A DNA stretch of 64,000 nucleotides from an uncultured Pelagibacteraceae bacterium (GTDB lineage Bacteria > Pseudomonadota > Alphaproteobacteria > Pelagibacterales > Pelagibacteraceae), in NCBI GenBank assembly GCA_902588895.1, contig CACIRC010000004.1, positions 1-64,000 on the forward strand. Reading direction: 5' to 3'. The notes under the pieces were generated by a model. The model worked only from the letters and a program-made list of their open reading frames with translations. It did no database searches and was not told the origin of the DNA. Positions 42,343 to 51,836 of this stretch are shown one piece after another (the stretch's first letter is position 1; each line of letters begins with the position of its first letter). Both the position numbers and the translations under genes were made by a program.

Positions 42343-43308
42343 ATGAGTAATAAAAAAAAGATATTAATAATTCAAAAAGTCCATGAAAAAGGTATGGAAT
42401 TAATTAATAACCACCCCAATTTTGATGTTGAAGTAACTGACGACACCTCAATTGAAAATTTAAAATCAAAATTAAAAGATTGCGATGGTGCATCAATAAG
42501 AATTGCAAACCTTCCTGGAGAAGCGTTTGAAGAAGCAAAAAATTTAAAAATTATTTCAAGACATGGTGTTGGTTACGACAATATCGATTTAAAAAAAGCT
42601 AAAGAAAAAGATATAAAAATAGCAATAACAGCTAATGCTAATGCTGTTACAGTTGCAGAACATGTGATGTTCATTTTGTTAAATATTGCAAAAAGAAAAG
42701 ACTTATTTGACAAAACAGTAAGAGAGGGAAATTTTAAAGACAGAAATAAATTACCAAAAACTATAGAAGTATGGAAAAAAAATTTTTTGATAATGGGTTT
42801 TGGAAGAATAGGAAAAGCGCTAATCAAAAGATGTTTGGGTTTTGAAATGAATGTATTTGTTTATGATCCATTTGTAGAAAAAGATAAAATTGAAGAATTA
42901 GGAGGAAAAAAAGTCGAAGATCTACCTAAAGCAGTAAAAGATATGGATGTTATTTCACTACATATGCCTTTGACGGACAAAACCGAAAATTTAATTAATT
43001 ATAATTTATTAAAAACAATGAAAAAAACTTGTATTATTATTAATGCAGCAAGAGGTGGAATTATTCATGAAGAAGATCTTGATAAGGCACTAAATGAAAA
43101 TTTAATTTTTGGTGCTGGTATTGATGTATTTAAAAAAGAACCACCTGATGAAAATAATCCACTTCTTAAAAATGAAAAAGTTTATCTAAGTCCACATACA
43201 GCAGCTTTTACTGACGAATGTATGACAAGAATGGGTAAAGAAACAATTCAAAATATTATTGATTTTTTTGATGAAAAATTAGAAAAATCTAAGATCGTAA
43301 AATTATAA
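42343..43308 (+). CDS. D-isomer-specific 2-hydroxyacid dehydrogenase (phosphoglycerate dehydrogenase-like)
   Basis: A 321-aa NAD-dependent dehydrogenase: SRHGVGYDNIDL, cofactor loop LIMGFGRIGKALI, active-site Arg in NAARGGIIHEE, Glu in FKKEPPDEN, and His in LSPHTAAFT. It lacks regulatory ACT domains. It differs clearly from the one at 35324-36247. Neighbours are a TRAP transporter for carboxylates (divergent) and iolE (convergent), so it may oxidise or reduce a 2-hydroxy acid brought in by the TRAP system. Confidence 0.9.
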   Translation: MSNKKKILIIQKVHEKGMELINNHPNFDVEVTDDTSIENLKSKLKDCDGASIRIANLPGEAFEEAKNLKIISRHGVGYDNIDLKKAKEKDIKIAITANANAVTVAEHVMFILLNIAKRKDLFDKTVREGNFKDRNKLPKTIEVWKKNFLIMGFGRIGKALIKRCLGFEMNVFVYDPFVEKDKIEELGGKKVEDLPKAVKDMDVISLHMPLTDKTENLINYNLLKTMKKTCIIINAARGGIIHEEDLDKALNENLIFGAGIDVFKKEPPDENNPLLKNEKVYLSPHTAAFTDECMTRMGKETIQNIIDFFDEKLEKSKIVKL

Positions 43309-43390
43309 TATAAAAATAATTTTAAATTTTTATTTTAAATCGCTTTGCTTTGCTCCTGAGATCAGAGAACTAACTTTTATTTATAGACGG

Positions 43391-44293
43391 TCAGTTATTA
43401 TAAATATCAATGTTACTATTATTTAAAGTTTCAGTTAAATACTTATACCCTTTTTTTGCATATTCAAATGGGTTTGCTTTAGATGGATCTTGTTCTGCCT
43501 CTACAACTAACCATCCTGAATAATTTTTTTCTTTCAATACATCAAACAATGGATTGTAATCAATACATCCATCACCTGGAACTGTAAATGCACCTTCTAA
43601 AAATGCCCCTCTAAAACTTAAGTCTTCTTTTAAAGATTTTTCTAAGACACTTTTTCTAATATCCTTACAATGCATATGAATTAATCTTTCGCTAAAGTCG
43701 TTTAGTATTTTTAACGAGTCTCCCTGAGCAAATAACATGTGGCCAGTATCTAATGTAAGTTTTACACTATCATGAGTGTTCTCAAGCAATCTTATTGTAT
43801 CTTCTTCTGTCTCTATTACAGTGCCCATGTGATGATGATAAGCTAGCGGCATACCTTCATCTTCAAGATATTTGCCCATCTCTGAAATTTTTTCATAGTA
43901 TTTTTTTGATTCTTCAAGATCCATTTGAGGTCTTGTAGACAATTTTCGATCTGGATCTCCTTGAATTGAACCAGAAACTTCGGCAAAAACCATACAAGGT
44001 GAATTACAATCTTTAAAAAGTTTAAGCTGATCTTGAATTAAATCTTTTTCTTTATCAATACTATTTGTTCTTAAATTAGCTCCATACCAACCTGAGCAAA
44101 GATTTAGATTAAATTCTTCAAGTTTTGGGATCAGTTCTTCTGATTTTTTTGGAAATTTACCGCCAGACTCAATTCCAATAAATCCTGCCTGACTAGCTTC
44201 AGACAAGCATTGTTCTAAAGATGTATCACCACCCAATTCAGGCATATCATCGTTACTCCATGCAATTGGTGCTATTCCTAATTTTACTGACAT
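43391..44293 (-). CDS. iolE: Myo-inosose-2 dehydratase IolE
   Basis: IolE removes water from 2-keto-myo-inositol in inositol catabolism. The 300-aa TIM barrel begins with the family hallmark GIAPIAWSNDDMPELGGD, then SLEQCLSEASQAGF, ELCSGWYGANL-type strand, YHHHMGTVIET with metal-side His, DTGHMLFAQGD, and HCKDIR near the C-terminal third. It is divergent from iolG across a 138-base intergenic region with a palindrome. Confidence 0.92.
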   Translation of the reverse strand: MSVKLGIAPIAWSNDDMPELGGDTSLEQCLSEASQAGFIGIESGGKFPKKSEELIPKLEEFNLNLCSGWYGANLRTNSIDKEKDLIQDQLKLFKDCNSPCMVFAEVSGSIQGDPDRKLSTRPQMDLEESKKYYEKISEMGKYLEDEGMPLAYHHHMGTVIETEEDTIRLLENTHDSVKLTLDTGHMLFAQGDSLKILNDFSERLIHMHCKDIRKSVLEKSLKEDLSFRGAFLEGAFTVPGDGCIDYNPLFDVLKEKNYSGWLVVEAEQDPSKANPFEYAKKGYKYLTETLNNSNIDIYNN

Positions 44294-44342
44294 ACAAAAT
44301 TTATTAAAAAATTAAAACATTTTTAAATGATGATGTTATTTG

Positions 44343-44371
44343 CATCAAGAAAATTATATTTTCAATTGATG
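44343..44371. promoter_or_regulatory. Candidate operator in the iolE/iolG divergent promoter
   Basis: CATCAA-GAAAAT and ATTTTC-(AA)-TTGATG form a 12-bp-arm inverted repeat around TAT, with a two-base bulge on one side. It lies midway between the two divergent starts, where one regulator could control both genes. No regulator gene lies next to it. Confidence 0.5.
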
Positions 44372-44431
44372 TTTAATTGATCGTAAAAAAATGTTTCTTG
44401 ATTTTATTTTTTAATTCTGTTCTATTTTATT

Positions 44432-45433
44432 ATGATTAACTTTTCTTTAATGGGAGCAGGGCGGATTGGAAAAATGCATGCTAAATTTATAGCAACACAT
44501 CCAAAAGCAAAATTAAAATACATATATGATATTAATTCTGAATTCGCTGAAGAAGTAGCAAAATCAACAAATTGTTCAATAGTGTCTTCACCAGAGGACG
44601 CAATTAATGCAGATGATATAGACGCAGTTCTTATAGCTTCTGCTACTCCAACTCATACTCAATTTATTACAATGGCAGCAAAAGCAGGAAAAGCAATTTT
44701 TTGTGAAAAGCCAATTGATTTGAATATCAATAAAGTAAATGAGTGTATGGAAAATATCAAAGGAACAAACGTTCCTATTCAAATTGGCTTTAACAGAAGG
44801 TTTGATGCCAGTCATGCAAAGGCACAACAGGCAAGAGTAAAAAAAGAAATTGGTGAATTGGAAATGCTTGTTATTACTAGTAGAGATCCTGAACCTCCTG
44901 GAATTGACTATTTAAAAGCTGCTGGAGGATTTTTTAGAGATACTACTATTCATGATTTTGATTTAACTAGATTTATATTGGGAGATGATCCTATAGTTCA
45001 AGTATCTGCATTTGGAGGTGCTTTATTTGATAAAAATTCACAACAAGTAAAAGATCTAGATACCGCTATGTTTATTTTAAAATCAAAAAATGGTGTTTTA
45101 ATTCATATTAACAACTCTCGACGAGCAGTTTATGGGTATGATCAAAGAGTTGAGGTATTTGGTAGTAAAGGAATGGTAATCTCTGATAATCAAACTCCTA
45201 CTTCTTTAGAAAGATATACAAGCACATCAACAAATGAAAAAGAACCTATACATTTCTTTTTTATTGAGAGATATGAGCAAGCTTACAGAGATCAATTTAA
45301 TGAATTTGTAAAATGCGTTGAAAATAAAACAAAACCATTAGTAGGATTTGAGGATGGAAGAAACGCTTTGATTATAGCTAATGCAGCATATGAATCCTTT
45401 GAAAGTGGTAAAGTAATAAATATAAAATTCTAA
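44432..45433 (+). CDS. iolG: Inositol 2-dehydrogenase IolG
   Basis: A 333-aa Gfo/Idh oxidoreductase whose blocks fit IolG: LMGAGRIGKMH, FCEKPIDLNI with the catalytic Lys, IGFNRRFD, ITSRDPEPPGIDYL, and GGFFRDTTIHDFDLTRFILGD, which contains the catalytic Asp/His pair. It converts myo-inositol to 2-keto-myo-inositol with NAD. It is divergent from iolE and followed after one base by an SDR gene. Confidence 0.92.
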   Translation: MINFSLMGAGRIGKMHAKFIATHPKAKLKYIYDINSEFAEEVAKSTNCSIVSSPEDAINADDIDAVLIASATPTHTQFITMAAKAGKAIFCEKPIDLNINKVNECMENIKGTNVPIQIGFNRRFDASHAKAQQARVKKEIGELEMLVITSRDPEPPGIDYLKAAGGFFRDTTIHDFDLTRFILGDDPIVQVSAFGGALFDKNSQQVKDLDTAMFILKSKNGVLIHINNSRRAVYGYDQRVEVFGSKGMVISDNQTPTSLERYTSTSTNEKEPIHFFFIERYEQAYRDQFNEFVKCVENKTKPLVGFEDGRNALIIANAAYESFESGKVINIKF

Positions 45434-45434
45434 T

Positions 45435-46289
45435 ATGTCTAATAAATATATATCTGAACAATCTAACCAATTTAAAAACAAAATAATAATTGTAACAGGA
45501 AGCACCCAAGGAAGTGGAGCTGAGACTGCAAAATTACTAGCAAACAGAGGCGCTAAAGGAATAACTATCTGTGGAAGAAATAATAAAAATGGAAACAAGG
45601 TAAAATCTGAAATAGAAAGCATAGGCGCAGAATGCCTATACGTTCAAGCAGATTTAGAAAAACTTGAAGACTGTAAAAAAATAGTTTCTGAAACTGATAA
45701 AAAATTTAGCACAGTAGATTCTTTTATAAATGTTGCAGCTTTTACTGAGAGAGGAACGATCTTAAGCACAACAGAGGAAAATTATGATAAAAATTTTAAT
45801 GTAAATGTAAAAGCTCCTCTTTTTATGATGCAAGACGTTATAAAAATAATGATCAGGGATAAAAAAAAAGGAACTATAGCTCATATTCTATCAATGGCCG
45901 GATATAGTGGTATGCCTTTCTTAACTGCTTACAGCTCTTCTAAAGCAGCATTAGCAGTAATGATTAAAAATGTTGCAAATTCAGTTTCTGGTCATCAAAT
46001 AAGAGTGAATGGAGTAAATCTAGGTTGGACAGATACACCAGCAGAAACAGTAATTCAGAAAAAATTTCACAACGCAGATGATAATTGGTTAAAAAAAGCT
46101 GAATCAAAAGTTCCTTTTAAAAGATTAAACAAACCTTTGGATGTTGCAAAGATATTGGCATTCTTGTGCTCAGATGAGTCAGGAATTATGACTGGCAGTA
46201 TTGTTGATTTTGATCAGACAGTTGCAGGATGGCATTCTTATTCAGCATATGACACCAAGGTATTAGATGATAGTATTTTAGGTGAGTGA
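45435..46289 (+). CDS. Short-chain dehydrogenase/reductase
   Basis: A 284-aa SDR: TGSTQGSGAE cofactor motif, NVAAFTERG in place of the common NNAG, catalytic Ser in LSMAGYSG and YSSSK. It is longer than the two XylB-like SDRs and ends with a 25-residue tail (around DQTVAGWHSYSAYDT). It follows iolG by one base and precedes the aldo/keto reductase gene by 19. A role on an inositol or sugar product is plausible. Substrate unknown. Confidence 0.86.
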   Translation: MSNKYISEQSNQFKNKIIIVTGSTQGSGAETAKLLANRGAKGITICGRNNKNGNKVKSEIESIGAECLYVQADLEKLEDCKKIVSETDKKFSTVDSFINVAAFTERGTILSTTEENYDKNFNVNVKAPLFMMQDVIKIMIRDKKKGTIAHILSMAGYSGMPFLTAYSSSKAALAVMIKNVANSVSGHQIRVNGVNLGWTDTPAETVIQKKFHNADDNWLKKAESKVPFKRLNKPLDVAKILAFLCSDESGIMTGSIVDFDQTVAGWHSYSAYDTKVLDDSILGE

Positions 46290-46308
46290 ACCTAATTAAA
46301 ATTAATTT

Positions 46309-47271
46309 GTGAAAAAAAATAAAATTAAAGATACTGGTTTGGAAGTTACAGAATTAAGTTTTGGAACATCCTCTTTGGGGAGTATGCCAGATACTTATGG
46401 TTATGAAGTACCAGAACAAAGGGCTCAAGAAACGTTAAAAAGATTTTTTCAAGGTCCAGTAAATATGCTTGATACTTCAAGAAATTATGCAATGGGAGAA
46501 AGTGAAAAAAGGATTGGAATAGCAATAAAGGAAAATGAGGGTTGGCCAGAAAATTTTATCTTATCAACAAAAATTGATAGAAATATGGATACGCTAGTTC
46601 TTGATAAAAAAAGAACAAGAGAGTCTATTGAAGAAAGTTTAAAAACTTTAAATGTAGATTCTGTGGATATTTTATTTCTTCATGATCCAGAATACGTAAA
46701 AGATGTAAATGATATTACTAAAAAAGATGGGGCATTGGATGAGTTATTTAAAATAAAAGAAGAGGGTTTGGCTAAGGCAGTTGGTTTAGCTATGGGAAAA
46801 ATAAATATAATGTTTCCTCTTTTAAAAAATTGGGACTTTGATGTGATAATTAATCATAACAGATATACTTTATTAAACAGAGAAGCGGATGAAATGTATA
46901 GCTATGCTCACAGTAAAAATATATCTATTTTTAATGCTGCTCCTTACGCTGGTGGTGTTTTAGCAAAAGGTCCAAGTAACTTTAAAAAAATAACTTATCA
47001 AGATGTTACAGAAGAAAAACTTGCACCTGCTAGAGAAATAGAAAAAGTTTGTAAAAAGTATAATGTTGAAATGGGTGCAGCTGCCTTACAGTTTTCAATG
47101 AAAGATAAAAGAATTACCTCTACTCTATGTGGTGTTACTAGTATTCAGAGTATTGAAAAAAACCTGTCTTGGGCTAAAACAAGTATCCCAGAAGAATTTT
47201 GGAACGAAGTTTTAAAATTACCTTACTCAAGCAAAGATCCAGAATCTGAAAGAAAATATACACCTGGTTAA
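46309..47271 (+). CDS. Aldo/keto reductase (D-threo-aldose 1-dehydrogenase-like)
   Basis: A 320-aa aldo/keto reductase that starts with GTG. Family signatures: LSFGTSSLGSM near residue 17, DTSRNYAMGESE with catalytic Tyr, TKIDRNMDT containing catalytic Lys, and DILFLHDPEY with catalytic His. It resembles the D-threo-aldose/L-fucose 1-dehydrogenase branch, which oxidises aldoses to lactones. It ends the iolG-SDR unit. Confidence 0.88.
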   Translation: MKKNKIKDTGLEVTELSFGTSSLGSMPDTYGYEVPEQRAQETLKRFFQGPVNMLDTSRNYAMGESEKRIGIAIKENEGWPENFILSTKIDRNMDTLVLDKKRTRESIEESLKTLNVDSVDILFLHDPEYVKDVNDITKKDGALDELFKIKEEGLAKAVGLAMGKINIMFPLLKNWDFDVIINHNRYTLLNREADEMYSYAHSKNISIFNAAPYAGGVLAKGPSNFKKITYQDVTEEKLAPAREIEKVCKKYNVEMGAAALQFSMKDKRITSTLCGVTSIQSIEKNLSWAKTSIPEEFWNEVLKLPYSSKDPESERKYTPG

Positions 47272-47411
47272 ATTTTAAAAAAATTATAAATAAGATAATT
47301 ATATATTTATTTTGTTAATTTAATTATCAACAATTTCTGGGGATAATTTTTAATTGTAATCAATTTTAAAAATACATAATCTATCAAACATAAATTAAAA
47401 AAGGAGCATAA

Positions 47412-48656
47412 ATGAAAAAGGTTATTATCTCATTAATAATGATGTTTGGAATAATCTCTTCAACTTCATTTGCTGGTACTTTGGTGATTAATACAGATAC
47501 ATCTGATGCAGCACCAAAAGAAGCTTTTGAATATATTATTAAAAAATTTGAAGAAGAGAACCCAGACGTCACAGTAAAATGGAATGTTTTTGACCATGAA
47601 GGTTACAAACAATCCATAAGAAATTTTTTAAACACTGATCCACCTGATGTTGCAAACTGGTATGCTGGAAATAGAATGTTACCATTTGTAAGAGCAGGTT
47701 TGTTTGAAGATGTCTCTGATATTTGGAAAGACTCAGGTTGGGTGGACGGAAACCTTTCTGAAAATATGGAGCATGCTAAAAAATCTATGACGATTGGTGG
47801 TAAGCAATGGGGTATTCCTTACACTTATTATCAGTGGGGCGTGTATTACAGGAAAGATTTATTTACAGCAAATGGAATATCTGTACCAAAAACATGGGAT
47901 GATTTTGTAGCTGCATGCGCTACGTTAAAAGCTGCAGGTATTACACCTATTACAATTGGATCAAAGTATCTTTGGACAACAGCTGGTGTTTTTGATTATT
48001 TAAATCTTAGAACAAATGGCTATGAGTTCCATATGGATTTAACACTAGGTAAGGTTCCTTACACAGATCCAAAAGTGCAAGCAGTATTTGATAAATGGGA
48101 TGAGCTTGTAAAGCCTGGTTACTTCTTAGAAAATCATGCAGCACTTAGTTGGCAAGAAGCTTTAACTCCTATGGTGAACGGTGAAGCAGCAATGTATGTA
48201 ATGGGTAACTTTGCTGTTGCTCCTTTAAAAGAGGCTGGCTTAAGAGATTCTAATTTAGGTTTCTTCCAGTTCCCTGAAATCACACCAGGTATCCCAATGG
48301 CTGAAGAAGCACCTACGGACACTGTGCATATACCTTCTAAAGCTAAAAATAAAACTGATGCTAAGCGTTTCTTAATATTTATGTCTCGAGCAGATGTGCA
48401 AGAAGAGATCAATAAAATATTAGGTCAGCTTCCTATTAACAAGAACTCTAGTGTTAAAAAGGGAGATCCATTCTTAAAAGCAGGATTGAATATGCTAAAT
48501 AATGCTTATGCAATGGCGCAATTCTACGATAGAGATGCTCCAGCTCAAATGGCATCAGAGGGTATGAAAGGCTTTCAAGAATATATGTCTAATCCTGACA
48601 GAAGACAAAAAATCTTAGAAAGATTAGAAAAAGTACGTCAAAAAGTTTATAAATAA
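47412..48656 (+). CDS. Oligosaccharide ABC transporter binding protein (family 1)
   Basis: A 414-aa extracellular binding protein of the MalE/UgpB group: signal peptide of about 21 residues (ending SFAG), then LVINTDTSDAAPKEAFEYI, DPPDVANWYAGNR, the WGIPYTYYQWGVYYRKDLF strand and aromatic-rich binding site, and NGEAAMYVMGNFA. It is the first gene of a sugar operon, with RBS AAAGGAG. The 140-base gap upstream (47272-47411) has AT-rich promoter-like sequence only. Glycosidases downstream suggest an alpha/beta-galactoside or glucoside ligand. Confidence 0.93.
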   Translation: MKKVIISLIMMFGIISSTSFAGTLVINTDTSDAAPKEAFEYIIKKFEEENPDVTVKWNVFDHEGYKQSIRNFLNTDPPDVANWYAGNRMLPFVRAGLFEDVSDIWKDSGWVDGNLSENMEHAKKSMTIGGKQWGIPYTYYQWGVYYRKDLFTANGISVPKTWDDFVAACATLKAAGITPITIGSKYLWTTAGVFDYLNLRTNGYEFHMDLTLGKVPYTDPKVQAVFDKWDELVKPGYFLENHAALSWQEALTPMVNGEAAMYVMGNFAVAPLKEAGLRDSNLGFFQFPEITPGIPMAEEAPTDTVHIPSKAKNKTDAKRFLIFMSRADVQEEINKILGQLPINKNSSVKKGDPFLKAGLNMLNNAYAMAQFYDRDAPAQMASEGMKGFQEYMSNPDRRQKILERLEKVRQKVYK

Positions 48657-48665
48657 ACTTTTTGC

Positions 48666-48697
48666 TTAACTGTGGGGCTTACTGGCCCCTCAGTTAA
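48666..48697 (+). other. RNA hairpin between binding-protein and permease genes
   Basis: TTAACTG-T-GGGGC pairs with GCCCC-T-CAGTTAA around a six-base loop, ten bases after the binding-protein stop. There is no U-run, so it is more likely an mRNA-stabilising or attenuating hairpin than a full terminator. It would raise binding-protein output relative to the permeases. Confidence 0.7.
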
Positions 48698-48732
48698 AAA
48701 TTCGATTTCATCAATTTTTAAAATATAATTAT

Positions 48733-49653
48733 ATGGAACTAAATAATTCAAAAGCTAAAAGAATTACTTGGTGGCAAAAAAATCAAGTTAAAATAAGCCC
48801 ATGGATTTTTCTAGCTCCAGGATTAATATTTTTTTCCATTTATGTAATAGCCCCGATATTTGTATCTATTGGCATTTCCTTTTATCAATGGGATGGATTA
48901 TCTCCATCTATATATGTTGGTCTTCAAAATTACATTGAACTTTTAGATGATGAATATTTTTATATTTCACTTTGGAATAATCTTAAATGGTTAATATTTT
49001 TTATGTTAGCAGTTCCTATTGGCTTAGGACTAGCAATATTTTTAAATCAAATTGTTTTTGGAATTAGATTAATTAAATCTCTATTTTTTTTTCCATTTGT
49101 TATTTCTCAAGTAGTCATTGGACTTATTTTTACTTGGTTTTACCAACCAAATTATGGGGTTATTGCACCCTTTCTAAATTTAATTGGATTAGAAGGATTT
49201 TCAATTCTTGCAAATGAAAATACTGCAACTTATGGGATAATATTTGCAGGTCTATATCCACAAATTGCTTATTGTTTAATTTTATACTTAACAGGACTTA
49301 ACAATATTAACCCTGAACAAATTGAGGCTGGGAGAATGGATGGCGCCAAAGGATTTCATTTATTTTGGAATATAGTGCTTCCGCAACTAAGGCACGCTAC
49401 CTTTTTAGCAATTGTAGTAACTGTGATTGGTGCGCTTAGAAGTTTTGATATGGTGGCAATAATGACTCAAGGTGGACCTTATGGTTATTCAAATGTCTTA
49501 GCGTATTACATGTTTGAGCAAGCTTTAAGTGAATACGGTTACAGAATGGGATACGGGTCAGCGATAGCAACTGTTTTGTTTACAATAATGATGTTTTATA
49601 TTTTATTTTTTATATACAGAATGTATCGAAACGAGAGGGAGGATAATAACTAA
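48733..49653 (+). CDS. Sugar ABC transporter permease (MalF-like)
   Basis: A 306-aa permease with six membrane helices. The conserved EAA loop that contacts the ATPase is visible as EQIEAGRMDGAKGFHLFWNIVLP. It has a short cytoplasmic N-terminus (KAKRITWWQKNQ). Carbohydrate uptake 1 family. Stop and start of the next gene abut. Confidence 0.93.
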   Translation: MELNNSKAKRITWWQKNQVKISPWIFLAPGLIFFSIYVIAPIFVSIGISFYQWDGLSPSIYVGLQNYIELLDDEYFYISLWNNLKWLIFFMLAVPIGLGLAIFLNQIVFGIRLIKSLFFFPFVISQVVIGLIFTWFYQPNYGVIAPFLNLIGLEGFSILANENTATYGIIFAGLYPQIAYCLILYLTGLNNINPEQIEAGRMDGAKGFHLFWNIVLPQLRHATFLAIVVTVIGALRSFDMVAIMTQGGPYGYSNVLAYYMFEQALSEYGYRMGYGSAIATVLFTIMMFYILFFIYRMYRNEREDNN

Positions 49654-50505
49654 ATGTTCCCTACTCCAATTCATCAAAGACCAATCGTAAATCAATATAT
49701 TTATAAAATATTTTTACCTATCTCATTAATTATTTGGTTGATACCGATTTTTGGTATTTTAATGACATCAATAAGAGGTTTAGGAGATATTACTGCTGGA
49801 AATATGTGGGGAACACCAAGTGAATTTTTACTTTTTTCAAATTTATACGATGTTTTCACTAACACTCCAATGATCAAATACACTCTAAATAGTTTTAAAG
49901 TAACTATACCAACAATGTTAGGAGCGGTTGCTTTAAGTTGTATGACTGGCTTTGCTCTTGCGAATTATAAGTTTAAGACAAATTTAATAATATTTTTTAT
50001 TTTTATAGCCGGAAACTTTGTTCCATTTCAAATTTTAATGATACCGGTTAGAGATCTGACTTTTAAAATTGGTCTCTACAACACTATTACAGGATTGGTT
50101 TTATTTCATGTAGCTTTTCAAACAGGTTTTTGCACACTTTTTATGAGAAATTTTATTAAAGCGTTACCTCAAGAGCTTATCGAGGCTGCGAGAATGGATG
50201 GAGCATCTGAATTTAGAATATTTTGGAAGATAATATTACCTTTGACTAGACCAGCTATAGCAGCACTATGTGTTTTAATTTTTACATTTATATGGAACGA
50301 TTATTTTTGGGCAACCGTCTTAATACAAGGTGATCATGCAATGCCAATTACTGCTGGATTAAAATCATTAAATGGTCAATGGATTACAGCTTATCACTTG
50401 CTATCAACTGGATCTATTGTTGCTGCGATACCTCCTGTTATTATGTTTTTTTTAATGCAAAAACATTTTATTGCTGGATTAACTCTTGGAGCAACTAAAG
50501 GTTAG
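49654..50505 (+). CDS. Sugar ABC transporter permease (MalG-like)
   Basis: A 283-aa permease with six membrane helices and the EAA loop QELIEAARMDGASEFRIFWKIILP. It pairs with the MalF-like protein upstream in a CUT1 transporter. The next gene, a GH4 glycosidase, starts one base after the stop, so all are in one operon. Confidence 0.93.
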   Translation: MFPTPIHQRPIVNQYIYKIFLPISLIIWLIPIFGILMTSIRGLGDITAGNMWGTPSEFLLFSNLYDVFTNTPMIKYTLNSFKVTIPTMLGAVALSCMTGFALANYKFKTNLIIFFIFIAGNFVPFQILMIPVRDLTFKIGLYNTITGLVLFHVAFQTGFCTLFMRNFIKALPQELIEAARMDGASEFRIFWKIILPLTRPAIAALCVLIFTFIWNDYFWATVLIQGDHAMPITAGLKSLNGQWITAYHLLSTGSIVAAIPPVIMFFLMQKHFIAGLTLGATKG

Positions 50506-50506
50506 T

Positions 50507-51835
50507 ATGATTAAAGTTACTTTTATTGGAGCAGGAAGCACTGTATTTATGAAAAATATACTTACAGATATTTTGCTTGAAAAAAATTTCAGTAACTGTG
50601 AAATAGTTTTGCAAGATATTGATGATAGAAGATTAAAAACCTCAAATTTGGTTGCAGAAAAAGTTGCAAAATCAATAGGTGCAAATCCAAAGATTATAAT
50701 GGAAAAAAATCAAAAAAAAGCACTTAGTGGAGCTGACTTTGTAATATTAATGTTTCAAATAGGAGGTTATGAGCCCTCTACAATTATTGATTTTGAAATT
50801 CCGGCAAAGTATGGACTAAAACAAACTATTGGTGATACTTTAGGAATAGGTGGGATCATGAGAGGATTGAGAACTGTCCCCGCTTTATTGTCAGTTGCAA
50901 AAGATATGAATGAAGTTTGTCCAAGCGCAACTATGTTGCAGTATGTTAATCCTATGGCAATTAATTGTTTAGCATTGTCTAAATTTGCACCTGAGCTTAA
51001 ATATGTTGGACTTTGTCATTCTGTACAAGGAACTGCTGAAGATTTAGCAAAAGATATTGGCGAGGATATAAAAAACATTAGTTATGAATGTTCAGGTATC
51101 AATCATATGTCTTTTTATACTAAGTTTGAAAAAATTAATCCTGATGGAAAAAAAGAAAATCTTTATCCTAAAATTTTTAAAGCTGCAAAAGAAAAAACAT
51201 TTGGTACCAATTGGGATGGATGCACAAACGAAGTTAGATATAAAGTTTTAGAAAAATTTGGATATTTTGTTACTGAATCATCCGAACACTTTGCAGAATA
51301 TACTCCTTGGTTTATTAAAAATAACAGAGAGGACTTATTAAGTGAATTCAATATTCCAATTAATGAATATATTCGAAGGTGCAAAAAACAAATTAAAGAG
51401 TGGGATCAACAAGAGCAAAATTTATTAGATGGAGAAAAATTTGTTTGTGAGAAATCTTTAGAGTATGCTTCACGGATAATTGTATCAATTGTTGACGGAA
51501 AAGAAGACACAGTTAATGGAAATGTTTTGAATAATAAGTTAATTTCTAATTTACCAGATGATTGTTGTGTTGAAGTACCATGTAAAATAAACAATGAAGG
51601 AATTAACCCTCAAAAAGTTGAGGATTTACCTATGCATTTAGCAAACCTAATGAAAACTAATATAAATGTACAACAATTAACTGTTGAAGCTTTAAGAACC
51701 AAAAAAAAAGAGACCATTTATCATGCGGCTATGTTAGATCCACTTACTTCTTCTTTATTAAGTTTAGATCAAATTAGTTCTATGGTAGATGAGTTATTAA
51801 AAGCTCATAAAAATTGGATACCAGAATTTAACTAA
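50507..51835 (+). CDS. Glycoside hydrolase family 4 (alpha-galactosidase/alpha-glucosidase, MelA-like)
   Basis: GH4 enzymes cleave glycosides through NAD-dependent redox chemistry with Mn(II). Visible are the cofactor loop FIGAGSTVFM at the start, LQYVNPMAINC, the metal-side Cys/His in GLCHSVQGTAEDLA and the GINHMSF block. The CHSVQGT form matches the MelA/AglA branch. The frame is open from 50486, but the methionine at 50507, one base after the permease stop, is the natural start. 442 aa is typical. Confidence 0.9.
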   Translation: MIKVTFIGAGSTVFMKNILTDILLEKNFSNCEIVLQDIDDRRLKTSNLVAEKVAKSIGANPKIIMEKNQKKALSGADFVILMFQIGGYEPSTIIDFEIPAKYGLKQTIGDTLGIGGIMRGLRTVPALLSVAKDMNEVCPSATMLQYVNPMAINCLALSKFAPELKYVGLCHSVQGTAEDLAKDIGEDIKNISYECSGINHMSFYTKFEKINPDGKKENLYPKIFKAAKEKTFGTNWDGCTNEVRYKVLEKFGYFVTESSEHFAEYTPWFIKNNREDLLSEFNIPINEYIRRCKKQIKEWDQQEQNLLDGEKFVCEKSLEYASRIIVSIVDGKEDTVNGNVLNNKLISNLPDDCCVEVPCKINNEGINPQKVEDLPMHLANLMKTNINVQQLTVEALRTKKKETIYHAAMLDPLTSSLLSLDQISSMVDELLKAHKNWIPEFN

Positions 51836-51836
51836 C

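Noticed and set aside
43311-43341. AT-only inverted repeat between the 2-hydroxyacid dehydrogenase and iolE ends
   Set aside because: Purely A/T palindromes are expected by chance in DNA this AT-rich. It may help termination but cannot be told apart from background.
47300-47345. Weak dyad TTGTT/AACAA upstream of the oligosaccharide binding-protein gene
   Set aside because: Arms of five bases in AT-rich DNA are not enough to call an operator.
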